A stretch of 64,000 bases of DNA from assembly GCA_023091665.1 (NCBI GenBank), contig JALJCQ010000022.1, forward strand, positions 744,001-808,000, read 5' to 3'. Below, in pieces: positions 34,586 through 45,817 of the stretch (position 1 is its first letter; the number at the start of each line of letters is the position of its first letter). This stretch comes from Pythium myriotylum (lineage: Eukaryota; Oomycota; Peronosporomycetes; Pythiales; Pythiaceae). A program made the translations under genes and the position numbers. The notes beneath the pieces were generated by a model, which was not told where the DNA came from, did no database searches, and saw only the letters and a program-made list of their open reading frames with translations.

Positions 34586-36949
34586 AGATCTGGATCAGTC
34601 GAAGTTTGCAAGAGAAGTCTACGTCCATGAGGGGGTAGAGATGTCAGTTGAGAGCATGAAAGAGCAGCTTGCGTTGCTACCTGAGTTTGACGAGGCCCCG
34701 CTGGTGGAAGTCGACATGAGTGAAGCTGACATCGGCGACGAGGAGACGACGGCCGAGGAGATTGAGATGATCAGAGAAACGTTGGAAGCAAGGTCCGCTA
34801 GCTTTATTAGCTCCGGGAACGCTCTACCGCCGCCAGCGAAAGGAGTCGTGTGTGACGTGGACGTCGGGGACGCGAAGCCGATCGCTCAAGCCGCGAGACG
34901 AGTGCCGCCGCACCTGCTGGGAAGATTGTATGAGTTACTGCGCGGCCTTCTCCGACAAGGTTTGATAAGATATTCGAACTCACCATGGGCATCACCGATC
35001 GTCATTGTGCTGAAGAAGAACGGGAAAGACATCCGCCTTTGCATCGACTATCGTCTGGTGAATCGACTAACGAAGCTGATGGTGTACGCGATGCCACTGA
35101 TAGATGATCTGCTCGACAATTTTGAAGGGATCATGTGGTTTTGCTCCTTGGATAATGCGAGCGGATTCTGGGCTGTACCTTTAACGGTCCGCGCGCGACT
35201 TGTGACTGCATTTATATGCCCGCTCGGACACTTCGAATGGACGAGGATGCCTCAAGGGTTGAAGAATGCCCCACAGATCTACCAGCGCATGATTGATAAC
35301 GCGCTGTGGAGCATGGTGAGACGACTCAGCAACCGTGATGTGAGATTCAAGGCTGTCGGGTGGACGGAGGACGAGTTAGATGACATGGAGGCCCAACGAG
35401 AGAAGGAGCGCATCGACATTGACGTACCGCTGAAGCGAGACGTATTTCATCGAGGTGAGCCACAGGAGTCGGATGTACTGCCGGTGATCAAGCGCCGATC
35501 ATACATTGATGATATCACCTTTGGGGCAACGACGTGGTCGGAGATGAACGTGATGCTGCAGTGTCTGCTCGATGCATTTCAATACTGGGGAGTGACCGTG
35601 AGTTTGCGGAAGAGTTCGTTTGGAAAAAAGTCAGTTGAGTTCCTCAGTCACGTGATCTCGCGAGAAGGGTTGATGAGCGCCCCAAGAAACCTCGAGTCGA
35701 TCAGGCAGATGCCGTTTCCGTCGACGCAGAAAGGGTTGCAGCGATTCATCGGCAGCCTGATTTATTACCACAAGTTTATCAGCAACTTTGCGACTTATGC
35801 GGCAGTCCTGTATGAGGTCACTGACCTGAGACTGAGAGATGGGAGCCAACTTGATCATGCAAAGAGAGCCTTCGAAGAACTGAAGATGAAGCTATGCGAC
35901 GCGCCTCTTCTGCGCCATGTTGAACGCGGACGAGAGCTTGTTATAGTGCTGTACACGAACAAGTGGGCTTTCGGAGCATCAGTTTGCCAAGAGCACGACG
36001 GGATTCTACATCCAGTTCGATTTGTGAGTAAAGTTTTCAAGGATGCAGAGACTCGGTATACGCCTGCAGAACAAGAAGTGCTAGCTCTGCTGAAGACGCT
36101 CCACGTCGCGAGTCACTACCTGCTCGGCCAACCGATTGTAGTGTACGCGAGATACTCTACCATGAAGTGGGTCTTCACGTCGAAGAGTCTGACCGGTCGT
36201 ACCATCCAGTGGGCCGCCATGTTGTCGCCATGGAGCTTGACAATTATTCGAAGCGATGAGACTCCCGCCGGTTTGATGGCAGTGTTGGCAGCATCGATAA
36301 CACCTGCAGAACAAATGGATGCAATACTCGAAGACATCGCGCCGATGAAGACAATTAAAGATATACCAGTCATTCGACCCTTCCCTGATCTACGAAGAAA
36401 TGCAGACGGATACGTGCTCACGTTCGATGGGGCAGTCAAGTTGAAGGGTACCCGGTCTGGCACGTTTGGTATGATCCTATGGAAACTGCCTGAGTGGAAG
36501 GTGGTTGCCGCGGAATATGATGTGAAGGAAGGGCTTACCGTGAACGACAGTGAATATCACGGCCTGCTCGGCGCATTCGAACTGGCAACGACGCGGGGTA
36601 TCAAGGAGGTGCTCGTGTGTGGCGACTCCCGCCTGGTAATCGGGCAGGTAAACGGTGACCTTCGGTGCAATCAAGCGTCGCTACAAGTCTGGCCGAATCG
36701 GGCAAAAGAGCAGCTCACCTTGTTCGACAGTGTGAGTTTCATTCACATCGCGCGTAAGTACAACCAGGCGGCAGACTTCCTCACCAGGGAGGCCATGCGA
36801 TCCCAGTCGAGAGGCTCGGTCACTGATGATGCGCGCTTGCACGACTTGGAGCTTTTGAACACTCCCGGAGTTGTTGTACCGCGTGGATGATGAACACGTG
36901 TACGAAGGAAAGCTGGAGGCGGAACCGGGGGCCACTATAATGGTAAGGC

Positions 36950-37047
36950 GAGTTGACCAGTCTGGCCACAAGGCTGAGCCAAATTCAGGTCAACTGATCA
37001 GTCTGGATTCGACTACCACCCGTGCAGAGTCAAGCGAACAGTCTGGT
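36950..37047 (+). repeat. 17-bp motif cluster in pol linker (element 2)
   Basis: Three copies as in element 1, lying just after the frameshift. Confidence 0.8.
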
Positions 37048-39004
37048 GAAGAATCGCAGTCAGCGTTGGAAGAGAAGAGCGAATTCGCGCCAGTCAAAGT
37101 GGCGAGCGGGCGCCAGGTGGCGGGATTGTATGACGGTTCAATCTACGAAGTGTTTGTTGTCGACACGAGAAAGCGGACGAGGTCGAAGAAGGAGAGCCAC
37201 ACGAAGAAGCAAAAAGAAGGGTCGAACGCAGCTGACATTGGGACATTCGAGGATGATGGATCAAAGCCGGCCAGAGAATGGACACCATTGCATGTGAGCG
37301 GGGAGATGCTAAGTCAAGCTCAGGTGGAGAGGTTCCGACGAGTGGCGGCAGCGCAACGCCGAGATGAATGGTGCAAGCAGGTAATCGCGTATCTCGAGGG
37401 CAATGAGGAGGAGTTCTCTTCGTCGACCGCGCTCAAGCGGGTAGCGCGGATCGCTGTCCTATATGTGCTCGATTCAGATGGGGTGTTGTACTACTCCCCC
37501 CAAGGAGGGAAATCGGAAGCTTTGAAGATGCGATTGGTAGTGCCGGACACTCTGCAGAAAGATTTATTATGCGCCTATCATGAAGAACTCGGGGCTGGTG
37601 CACACCAAGGTGTGGGGCGTGTGTTCGAGCGAATGCGCCGTCTATACTACTGGAGAGGCATGTATGCGGATGTAGAATGGTATGTTGCCTCGTGTGAAGA
37701 CTGCGCCACTGCGAAGGGCAAGCCCCGATACAAAGGTCGGTCCAGTGGCAATATTGTCGCGACCAGGCCATTTCAGGTGCTCGCTATGGATTTCGCGATT
37801 CCCCTCCCCAAGACGTACAACGGAAATGAAGCCATGCTCTGTTGCATCTGCCTCTTCTCAGGTTTTGTAATTCTCATTCCGATGGCCGACACGACAGCGC
37901 AATCCGTCGCAGAGGCGTATTTGAGTGGGGTATTCAAGCGATTTGGGGCCCAAGAAATGATTCGACACGACCGCGACCCACGCTTCATGAGTTCTGTATT
38001 CAAGCGATTCAACCGCATGATGAATCAGAAGCAGCGCCCGACACTAGCTTATCGACCGCAAGCGAATGGAAAACAGGAACGTTCTGTGCAGACTGTGGTA
38101 AGGGCGATCAAGTGCTATATTGCTGATGCGGAGCAGAAGAACTGGGATGAATATGTTCAGCAGCTTGAGTTGGCCCTCAACACGTCAGTGAGTCTACAGC
38201 ACAAGCAGACTAGTTTTTATCTGGTGCATGGCTGGGATGCACGAACGCAACTAGAAGCAGCGATTCCCCCCAAGGATGGCACGCTCAAGGAACGAAACGC
38301 ACTTGAATGGCGGCAGAAAATTGCAAAGCAGCATGAACAAGCCCAGGCGCACGCCGAATTTATTCAGCAGAAATTAATGGAAGAACGTGCGAGGAAGAAC
38401 AACGAGCAGGCCGACGAGAATCTGCAGTCGACGGTGAGAACGGAGTATCAGCCAGGTGAGCTTGTGTGGCTGTATCACGTTTTGGTCAAGGAAGGACTCG
38501 TGAGGAAGCTATCGCACCTGTGGCATGGTCCATATCAGATAGAAGAGCGTGTCAGTGAGTCGGTGTACAAGCTAAAGTTCGATCGGAGCGAGAATCAAGT
38601 CATGCCGATGATCCATATCTCCCGGCTCAAGCCATTCGTCTCAAGGATGCGGAGGCCACGTGAAAAGATTGAGAGCATTCAAGACCTCGAGTTGGACGAA
38701 GCTCTATTGCCTGAGGATTCGTGGTACGAAGAAGGTGTTGATGACGAATATGAGGTGGAGAAGGTGGTCGACTGCCGATATAAGAAGCGGACGAGGAACG
38801 GTAGACGAATGCGCGAGTACTTGATCAAATGGGTCGGTCACGAGGAGCCTACATGGGAGCCGGAAGAGAATCTACACTGCAACGCTCTGCTATACGAGTT
38901 CGACGCAAGACGGGCATGGGAGAACCGCAAGGAGGCCGCTCAAACTACTCATGAGGAAGAGGTCGATGAGAGTGATTCGAGTGACGAGTAGAGAGTGACC
39001 TGGC

Positions 39005-39063
39005 GAAGTGACCAGTCTGGTGTGAGAAGGTGCTCGGCGAAGGGACCAAGTGAACAGTCTGGC
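39005..39063 (+). repeat. 17-bp motif pair after pol (element 2)
   Basis: 42-bp pair in the noncoding stretch 38992-39384, which otherwise shows nothing. Confidence 0.85.
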
Positions 39064-39384
39064 CGGAGCGAGGTCACAAGAATGAGGGGACGAGACTGAA
39101 GGTGCGCGGCGAGGTGATGCGGAGCGCCGCGACTGAAGGAGAGACGCTGAGGAAGGAAAGATGATGAGGAGAAGGAGAAGAAGAAAGAGCTGAATCGAAG
39201 TACAGCTCTATAGTGACCTGACGCGGATCGAGTACGTGGTAAGGTCAAGTTCTGGGGTTGAAAGGTGGATCAAACCCACTGTACAGCCTGCGATGGAATC
39301 CGGCGCCGGGGGCCCAAGTTGGCTGCGGAATGCTGAGGTGCGGACCCGAGTTGGTTGCACAAGAAATCGCGAAGTTGACATGTG

Positions 39385-39846
39385 ATGAACAAGTTTCAAG
39401 GAGTTACGTTTTGTGGTGAGCGCATTCTGCCATGGGTATGCGGTGGATGCATCAAGAATGAATATTGTATTGTTGACATGGAAGCTACAAGCCTTAGGCG
39501 GTGCCAGTGCACTGGGTTGACCGAAAGGGGCTACGTCTTGACACGGAGACTGTCCGGCGAGACGACAATTGAGGCGATGTGGTGGGCGAGGTGGCGAGTG
39601 AAGCGCATGTTTGGAATCTGGCTGTCTGATCAACTACCGGACGAAGAACAGAAGCGAGCGCACGCACGTGTCAGCGAAAGTGGTGATCTGCTGTTGAGCC
39701 TGATCAGCGAAGCAGTATGGGAAGCGCGGACGTTGACCACCCCTGTCGTAGAAGCCTTAGAAAGAAACGAGAGAGTTAGGAGGACTCGGAGCGGATCGAA
39801 CCCGCCGAGAGAAACAAGCGAGTTGAGACGGTTTGACGCGGACTGA
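39385..39846 (+). CDS. Small Cys-containing ORF (element 2)
   Basis: 153 residues, identical to the element 1 copy. Unrecognised. Confidence 0.3.
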   Translation: MNKFQGVTFCGERILPWVCGGCIKNEYCIVDMEATSLRRCQCTGLTERGYVLTRRLSGETTIEAMWWARWRVKRMFGIWLSDQLPDEEQKRAHARVSESGDLLLSLISEAVWEARTLTTPVVEALERNERVRRTRSGSNPPRETSELRRFDAD

Positions 39847-40244
39847 ATCCGCCAAGAAGCCGCGGCGTTGTCGAACTGAAGGGCTCATTCGAGTGGATCA
39901 GTCTTGATGCGCCGGTTGAGAGGGATGAGGTGATGCAGTGGAGAGAGGAGAGAGGAAGCGTCTGTGCATGTGCGAAGAAAATGGTGAAGATGAGGTGACT
40001 GATGACAAGCGAGATGTGATCGACGAGGAGGCCCGTGCGCCAGAGAGGAACGAAGCGGTATGGATGTCAGAGAGGAAGAGCGCACCTTTGTAGTGTGGCG
40101 CGGCCTGCGTTGATGATGTGAAGATGACTGGGGACGACTCGAACTCGTAGGGCGAAGCGCGGTGACGAATGGCGCCGGAGGCAAGAGACCTGTTTGGTTG
40201 ATGATTGGTGCGACTTGGCTTTAAATACTGGACCCAAGGGAAGC

Positions 40245-40313
40245 GAAGTGATCAGTCTGGCCAGGCTTGTTAGGGATCGGTCTGGTCGGTTTCGGTGAAG
40301 TGATCAGTCTGGT
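40245..40313 (+). repeat. 17-bp motif pair, 52-bp type (element 2)
   Basis: Copies at 40245 and 40297. Confidence 0.85.
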
Positions 40314-40781
40314 CACCATGAGGGGAAGGATCAGTCGAAATCGGTGTCTATGACGGTGAACGCAAGTGAAGGAGCAGAAACGGTGTGTGAACATGGCTAT
40401 TCGTCTTATCCGAATGATGGCAGCGCCTATGAGTACGTGTCCGCTGTGGTCGACAACGGCTTGACAGAGCGCGGGCGGCGCTGGCATGGAGGGTGAGAAA
40501 AAAGCGTTAGCAGCCGTCAACAAATCGATGTTCTTCGCCGACGATAATTACCTTGGACGACGTTAAGGGACTGTGTGAACTTGGAGCAGCAAGCGGGAGT
40601 GATCATGGAAGGAGATGGCAGCGCGGGTGGAGGCCGAGAACGAGCGGCGGGCTTGGCGCACCAAGGCGCGTCGAGAAACTTCAGGCTCGATCAAGAAATG
40701 GGAGAGGCCGGCCTTCTAACCATCCCAGCCAGAGGACCAAGTACGCACTGAAGGGTTTACGCGAACCTAACGGCCCCAGGT

Positions 40782-40840
40782 GAAGTGATCAGTCTGGCGG
40801 ACGAGGTGGAGGTCCCTGAAACGGAAGTGAACAGTCTGGT
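40782..40840 (+). repeat. 17-bp motif pair, 42-bp type (element 2)
   Basis: Copies at 40782 and 40824. Confidence 0.85.
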
Positions 40841-40946
40841 TGGTGAGGATCCAGCCCCGAAGTCTAAGAACGTATAAGAACGTGTAAGAAGGGGAGAGCT
40901 CGATTGAAGCGTCAAGAAACTTCCACTGCGAACGAGGAAATCAAGT

Positions 40947-41006
40947 GAGTTGAACAGTCTGGCGGAGACACCCTATCGAGGCCGGCGCGAAGTGATCAGG
41001 TCTGGC
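40947..41006 (+). repeat. 17-bp motif pair upstream of helicase (element 2)
   Basis: Copies at 40947 and 40989, the second with an extra base. Confidence 0.85.
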
Positions 41007-41016
41007 GGACGGAACA

Positions 41017-44000
41017 ATGGCAGCTGGCATGAAGCGCAAGCGTGGGACTGACAAGGGCCAGGTAGAGGGCTCAGACGAAGGGCGGCAAGACACAATCGAG
41101 ACGCCGCCTGGAATTGAAGGAGAAGCTACACGGCAAGGTACGCATCAAGAAACGCCACCGCCCTCGACTTCCGCTCGACACACGGCTCAAGATGAAGGAG
41201 ATACTTCTGTCAACTCGTCAAGAAAGCTCGCTCGTGCCGGAAGCCAAGCTGAAGCCCCTGCTCGTTCGGCCTCGAAGAAGAGTGCTGGCTCACACTGGCC
41301 GGAAGGGCAGCTCAAGACGTTACGCGTCCTGTACGAGCTGAAGGACCGCAACAAGTGGACGTGGAACCGGTTCGCTGAGGAATTCAACAAGATCAACGAA
41401 GTTACCGGACACCCATTGCGTGATGCTAATGCCTGCCGAGCTCGCTGCCAAAGAGATCCAGAGTTGAGGAAGAGTACAGAGCCCAAGCTCACCAAGTGGA
41501 CGCCTGAGCAAGAAGCGTTTCTGACTGCGGAGAAGAAGGCGAAGACCTCGAACCGAGACATATATGCGAAGTATCTTGATAAGGTTCAGGCTCACGGGTG
41601 GGCATCTCGAGAATACAAGACGGTGATGACCAAGCTTTCCAGCATCTCAGAGCGAGATTCGAGTCGCAAGAGCAACCGTTCAAGCGACCAGGGGACGGCC
41701 ACGGACCGACAAACGCTGACTATGGCGCGCCGAGTATGGCATCCCGACGAAGACGCCGTATTGATGAAGGCTCTACACGCGCATAAGGACGAGGGCGCAG
41801 CTATATGTCACGAAGCGATAGAGAGCGAGCTCCTGGCCCTCGGAGAACGAGATGGAGTACCCATTGGTGACCGCACCATTGTGGCCATCAATAAACGACT
41901 GAACACCTTACGTGATGGGAAGCCCGAAGCGACGAAGCTGCCCAGGCGGTGGACGGACAAGGACGATCAACAGACCCGTCAAGCTATGAAGCAAGAGAAG
42001 CGGAAGCGCGGACAAGCAATTAAAGAACTCTCGGCAGCGTTGGAAGTCTCCGAGTTTGCTGTGCGTCGTCGTTGGAAAGAGCTGAAAGTTATCGATAAGG
42101 AAGTCGGTGGTTCGACGGAAGAGAAGGAAGCCAGTCCAGGCCAAGGAATTCTCATCGAGCCGTTTGTGTGTGAGGCCAACCAAGGTGGTGCCACTCGGCC
42201 AGGGAAGACCGTTGCCCACTCGGGATGCACGATGCCAAGCGCCGTATTGGCTGAGACGCTGCTGGCCCTGCGATCTGACAATGCGGAGGTCGAGAGCGTC
42301 GCCGAGAGTGGAGATGAGATCTTGTTCGAGGGCGTGAATGAAGAGTCAGATGATGACGCACCAACGAATGACCCAGTCAGACCTGATGAAGAAGACGTCG
42401 ACCTTGCCGTGGCACAGGCTCTTGGCGAGGTGACGGCCATCGTGGAATATTGCAGCCAGCAAGCTAGTGAAGAGTCGAAGCAGGACACGGACCAGGGGAT
42501 GAGCGGCCAAGCAGAGAATCTGCCGACGACCTTAGAGCAAGGAGACGGTGTCAGAGCGACGGATGCGGGCGAGAGCCTTGAAGACAGCGCTACGGTGACC
42601 ACAGGAACTACTAGAGAAACTCCAGCGCCTAGAGAGACTGAGACCCACGAACTGCAGGCTCCCGGAGGAAGCGTACGCGAAGGTGCCACGGACGAAACGC
42701 CTTCAATTCCAGTGTATGAAGGCGTGCCAGCAGATACAGCCGACGTTCCGATTGCTCAAGCTTCGTCCAAGGCAGACGAAGTTTCCGACCACGCACCCGA
42801 AGTGATCAGTCTGGCTACCCCATTAGTGGGCGGTGAAGACGAAGTGAACAGTCTGGAGGATTTGCCAGAGGCCACACAAGCTGGAGTGAACAGTCTGGCG
42901 GAGGTAGCGAAGGCAACTAACTTGGTCGGCCTTTTAGTAGACCCTCCATCTGAAGTGATCAGTCTGGCCAAGGAACCAGTCGCCAGTCGAAGTGTAGTGA
43001 ACAGTCTGGTCCCTTCCGTGGGGCACGCTCCCTCCAGCTTGGAAGACCATGCCGCTGAGAGCATCAAAGGCGGATCCCACGAGATCCGAGGACCTCAAGA
43101 CCCACCACACGCTGCCCCGATGATAGAAGAGGACGAAGTGGTGTGGCGAAATGCACACGATGGTGCACCACAATACATCACCGTCCGAATTGCTCCAGAC
43201 CAATCAAGGAAAGTTCTCTCAGCCGACACATGTGATCGTTTGAGAGCAAGTGACCTCGCACCAGACTCCAAGTTGAGGATGTTCTACAAGGACAGTGAGC
43301 AGCGCGTGCAAGATATGATTGAAGGCGGCCTAGACAAAATGCGTCTTCCCGACGGTCCGGCACCCCCTGTCGACAAGTGCTTGCTGAGGAAACTAATGCT
43401 GGCCGGAACAATCCTCTCGCGTGGCGAAGAATCGCGCGCAATATTCTTGCGGGAGATGTGGACAGACAAGTACGGAGAGTGCCGGGACAAAGACTGCTGC
43501 CTAGCGTACGATGTGAACCGCCCGCATTTCCAGTATGAAGGCGAGTGTAGACACTGGCGATATTTCAAGATGCGACGGGTCAACTTCGACTATTTCACGA
43601 GCGTGAGAGACTATCTGCTGGCGGGCGCGCTTGCGACGCATCTCGAGATGCTCTACGCCACTGAAGGCCCCGACTTGCCACCCATCAAGCGAGATGCGCA
43701 GTGTGTCCGGTTGAGGCTCTCAGGGGGATCGATGACTAATCAGATGTCAGGAGAATGGCCTGGCGGTGGAAGCGAAGGTGACGAACAAGGGAGCAATGGT
43801 GCAAGATCGGTGACCCATCTCCAGCCGTTGTTGTGCTCGATGACCACATTATACCTCTCTCTGGACATGACTATGGATCAGCAAGTCTGCGAAGCGCAGC
43901 TCTCGCCATGGGATTACGGTGCGGTGGTGGCAGGCGAGAGATACTTGCACGAACGTCAGGTACTGGGTCGCGGGGTGTTGATGAGATCTGGATCCCGGTG

Positions 44001-45756
44001 GTTTATAGTCACGAACGCGAGTATCACGTCAGCCCAACCAAGCAGACTCGATTTAATGTGGGTTCCGAGGACAAGTCTATTGAACTACGTGCGACGTTTC
44101 CTGGCGATAGACCAAGCGGCATCGCGACCTACGCCGCTCGTCGCAGCGCTTGCCATGCGGGACATGCATCAGAAGGAACGCCCGCGACCTCAACAGACCC
44201 GAGCGAAGAGAGTGAGGATGTGGACGAAGTCGCTATTCCTGAGACCAAGCCAAATGAGAGTGGTCGAGGAATTTGTTACGAAGACTGGCATCATGCTAGT
44301 GCGCGGCCCGTTTGGCTGCGGCAAGACGACGACATTGACGCGCGCGATATCTGTCCACCGTGAGGCGTACCCCAAGGAAGTGATTGCAGTCGTGTCTGAA
44401 ACGAACGCCGCGATTGATGAAGACCTCCGACGGCTCCGGCAGAAGAACCTAGTGCCCGAAGATGAAATATTGAGGCTCGGAAAGTGTGATGCTCACATGC
44501 AAGAGTTTGCAGGGATCTACCTCGACGAACTCATGAAGAAAAGACGGGCGTTAATAGAACGGATATACCCTGACCGGCCCGACATGGTAGCATCCGAAAT
44601 GAAGAAGTACGAAGACCATTTGCTAGCTCGAGCGAAGGTCCTTGTCGCCACATTAGCGACAATGGGGAGTGCGAAATATCAGCATCTAGCGAATCACGTG
44701 GTGATCATCGACGAAGGCGCGCAGGTTGCAGAAGCCGCGGTGATCCAAGCTCTTCGCGAAGATACGCACACGCTGCTACTAGCAGGGGACCCCAATCAGC
44801 TGCGAGGGTACAGCTCGCTGCCGACAAATTTCGCTGAGAGGTTCCCCGGCGATGAGAGACGGCACAAGCTCAATTGGTCTGTGTTCCACACGTTCGAGCA
44901 TTGTTACGCGTCTTACGGCATGAAGTTCCCGGGGCTAACGACGGAGGACATTTTTCGGTGTGGACCAGATTTGGTGACACTATTGCAACCCTTTTACGAC
45001 TACCCGCTGCGCTCCGCTATCAGCAACACTCCAGGATATCTAGTTGGGATGCTGCTACCGCCTCTGCAGGATGACGCAAGTTGGTCTAGGGATGGAATCG
45101 AGAACGGACCGCCCCTGCCTCGAGGACCGTCTGCAATATGGCTCGACTCGGGCAACGAAGGTTTTCACCCTGACGGGCGACGGAAATCTGCGAGCGAGGA
45201 GAAGTTTGTGAATGTGATTGAACAAGCGCTGGTGATGGAACTGATCATGCGGATCAAGGCGCAACTCAAACTGCAATCCAAGATGACGCACAGAGTGTGG
45301 CGCAAGAGTATCCTAGTTATCTCCCCTTACGCGGAGCAGGTCAAGAGATTAAAGGAAGATGCTCTACAGTGGAAAAATCTCTACGAGAATTTCCTAGACG
45401 TAGAAGTGAAGACTGTGGACTCAAGCCAGGGGTGCGAAGCTGACATTACGATCACCTTGATGGTGCGTCGCGTGAAAATGGGATTCTTGAAGAATAACCC
45501 CTCGCGATTGCTGGTGTCCCTGAGTCGTGCCAAGGAGTACATGTTCGTTCTCGCAGATGACCAGACTCTCGCTCAAGACAGCACGTGGGCGAAATTCCGC
45601 CAACAAGCGATTGACATGAGGATCACGTACGGGAGGTCGAGATGGACGCCAGAGGAAGCCGGCGCTGTGTTGAAAGACAAGGACCACATGAGGAAGCTGG
45701 CCAGCGCTAACGACTCGAGAGTCATTGGCGACGCCCAAAACGCAGTGCTGCTGTAA
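41017..45756 (+). CDS. Myb/SANT-array plus SF1 UPF1-like helicase carried by giant element 2 (intact)
   Basis: 1579 residues from the ATG at 41017. Residues 1-90 are basic and disordered. Four Trp-led helical segments follow that resemble Myb/SANT-like DNA-binding domains (starting near Trp 94, 161, 241 and 312). About 370-720 is acidic and disordered and carries the EVISLA/EVNSLA-encoding motifs. About 740-1060 is unrecognised. The helicase core has GPFGCGKTT (1097, Walker A), IDEGAQ (1232, Walker B), AGDPNQL (1257, motif III), DSSQGCEAD (about 1469, motif V) and SLSRAKE (1501, motif VI), the order and spelling of UPF1/SEN1-like SF1 helicases. It ends 61 bp before the 3' LTR, inside the element. 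A role in element RNA handling or silencing escape is inference. Confidence 0.9.
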   Translation: MAAGMKRKRGTDKGQVEGSDEGRQDTIETPPGIEGEATRQGTHQETPPPSTSARHTAQDEGDTSVNSSRKLARAGSQAEAPARSASKKSAGSHWPEGQLKTLRVLYELKDRNKWTWNRFAEEFNKINEVTGHPLRDANACRARCQRDPELRKSTEPKLTKWTPEQEAFLTAEKKAKTSNRDIYAKYLDKVQAHGWASREYKTVMTKLSSISERDSSRKSNRSSDQGTATDRQTLTMARRVWHPDEDAVLMKALHAHKDEGAAICHEAIESELLALGERDGVPIGDRTIVAINKRLNTLRDGKPEATKLPRRWTDKDDQQTRQAMKQEKRKRGQAIKELSAALEVSEFAVRRRWKELKVIDKEVGGSTEEKEASPGQGILIEPFVCEANQGGATRPGKTVAHSGCTMPSAVLAETLLALRSDNAEVESVAESGDEILFEGVNEESDDDAPTNDPVRPDEEDVDLAVAQALGEVTAIVEYCSQQASEESKQDTDQGMSGQAENLPTTLEQGDGVRATDAGESLEDSATVTTGTTRETPAPRETETHELQAPGGSVREGATDETPSIPVYEGVPADTADVPIAQASSKADEVSDHAPEVISLATPLVGGEDEVNSLEDLPEATQAGVNSLAEVAKATNLVGLLVDPPSEVISLAKEPVASRSVVNSLVPSVGHAPSSLEDHAAESIKGGSHEIRGPQDPPHAAPMIEEDEVVWRNAHDGAPQYITVRIAPDQSRKVLSADTCDRLRASDLAPDSKLRMFYKDSEQRVQDMIEGGLDKMRLPDGPAPPVDKCLLRKLMLAGTILSRGEESRAIFLREMWTDKYGECRDKDCCLAYDVNRPHFQYEGECRHWRYFKMRRVNFDYFTSVRDYLLAGALATHLEMLYATEGPDLPPIKRDAQCVRLRLSGGSMTNQMSGEWPGGGSEGDEQGSNGARSVTHLQPLLCSMTTLYLSLDMTMDQQVCEAQLSPWDYGAVVAGERYLHERQVLGRGVLMRSGSRWFIVTNASITSAQPSRLDLMWVPRTSLLNYVRRFLAIDQAASRPTPLVAALAMRDMHQKERPRPQQTRAKRVRMWTKSLFLRPSQMRVVEEFVTKTGIMLVRGPFGCGKTTTLTRAISVHREAYPKEVIAVVSETNAAIDEDLRRLRQKNLVPEDEILRLGKCDAHMQEFAGIYLDELMKKRRALIERIYPDRPDMVASEMKKYEDHLLARAKVLVATLATMGSAKYQHLANHVVIIDEGAQVAEAAVIQALREDTHTLLLAGDPNQLRGYSSLPTNFAERFPGDERRHKLNWSVFHTFEHCYASYGMKFPGLTTEDIFRCGPDLVTLLQPFYDYPLRSAISNTPGYLVGMLLPPLQDDASWSRDGIENGPPLPRGPSAIWLDSGNEGFHPDGRRKSASEEKFVNVIEQALVMELIMRIKAQLKLQSKMTHRVWRKSILVISPYAEQVKRLKEDALQWKNLYENFLDVEVKTVDSSQGCEADITITLMVRRVKMGFLKNNPSRLLVSLSRAKEYMFVLADDQTLAQDSTWAKFRQQAIDMRITYGRSRWTPEEAGAVLKDKDHMRKLASANDSRVIGDAQNAVLL
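42799..43010 (+). repeat. 17-bp motif cluster inside helicase gene (element 2)
   Basis: Copies at 42799, 42841, 42883, 42952 and 42994; the 42-bp steps are kept. Confidence 0.88.
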
Positions 45757-45807
45757 AGACGGGTGATCCAGGTGTGCTCGCTCTTCTTCGCGGTGCTGGA
45801 GCTTCGC

Positions 45808-45816
45808 AGGGGACGG
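45808..45816 (+). other. Possible polypurine tract of element 2
   Basis: AGGGGACGG just before the 3' LTR. Confidence 0.4.
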
Positions 45817-45817
45817 C

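Larger units (their letters stand above)
34521..38991 (+). pseudogene. pol: Pol of giant element 2, frameshifted between RNase H and integrase
   Basis: The pol frame runs 34521-36890 (RT, both RNase H domains), then a 2-bp deletion near 36863 (CACTCCCGG versus CACTCTCCCGG in copies 1 and 3) shifts it. The integrase and chromodomain continue in the frame 36871-38991. RT with YIDD and the second RNase H are unchanged, so an integrase-less product is expected. Confidence 0.9.
39847..41016 (+). other. Noncoding spacer before helicase (element 2)
   Basis: Equivalent to 18409-19578; no gene seen, motif pairs at 40245, 40782 and 40947. Confidence 0.5.

Noticed and set aside
41017..45756. Helitron Rep/helicase
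   Set aside because: There is no HUH Rep motif, the helicase motifs are UPF1-like and not Pif1-like, and the gene is bounded by LTRs.
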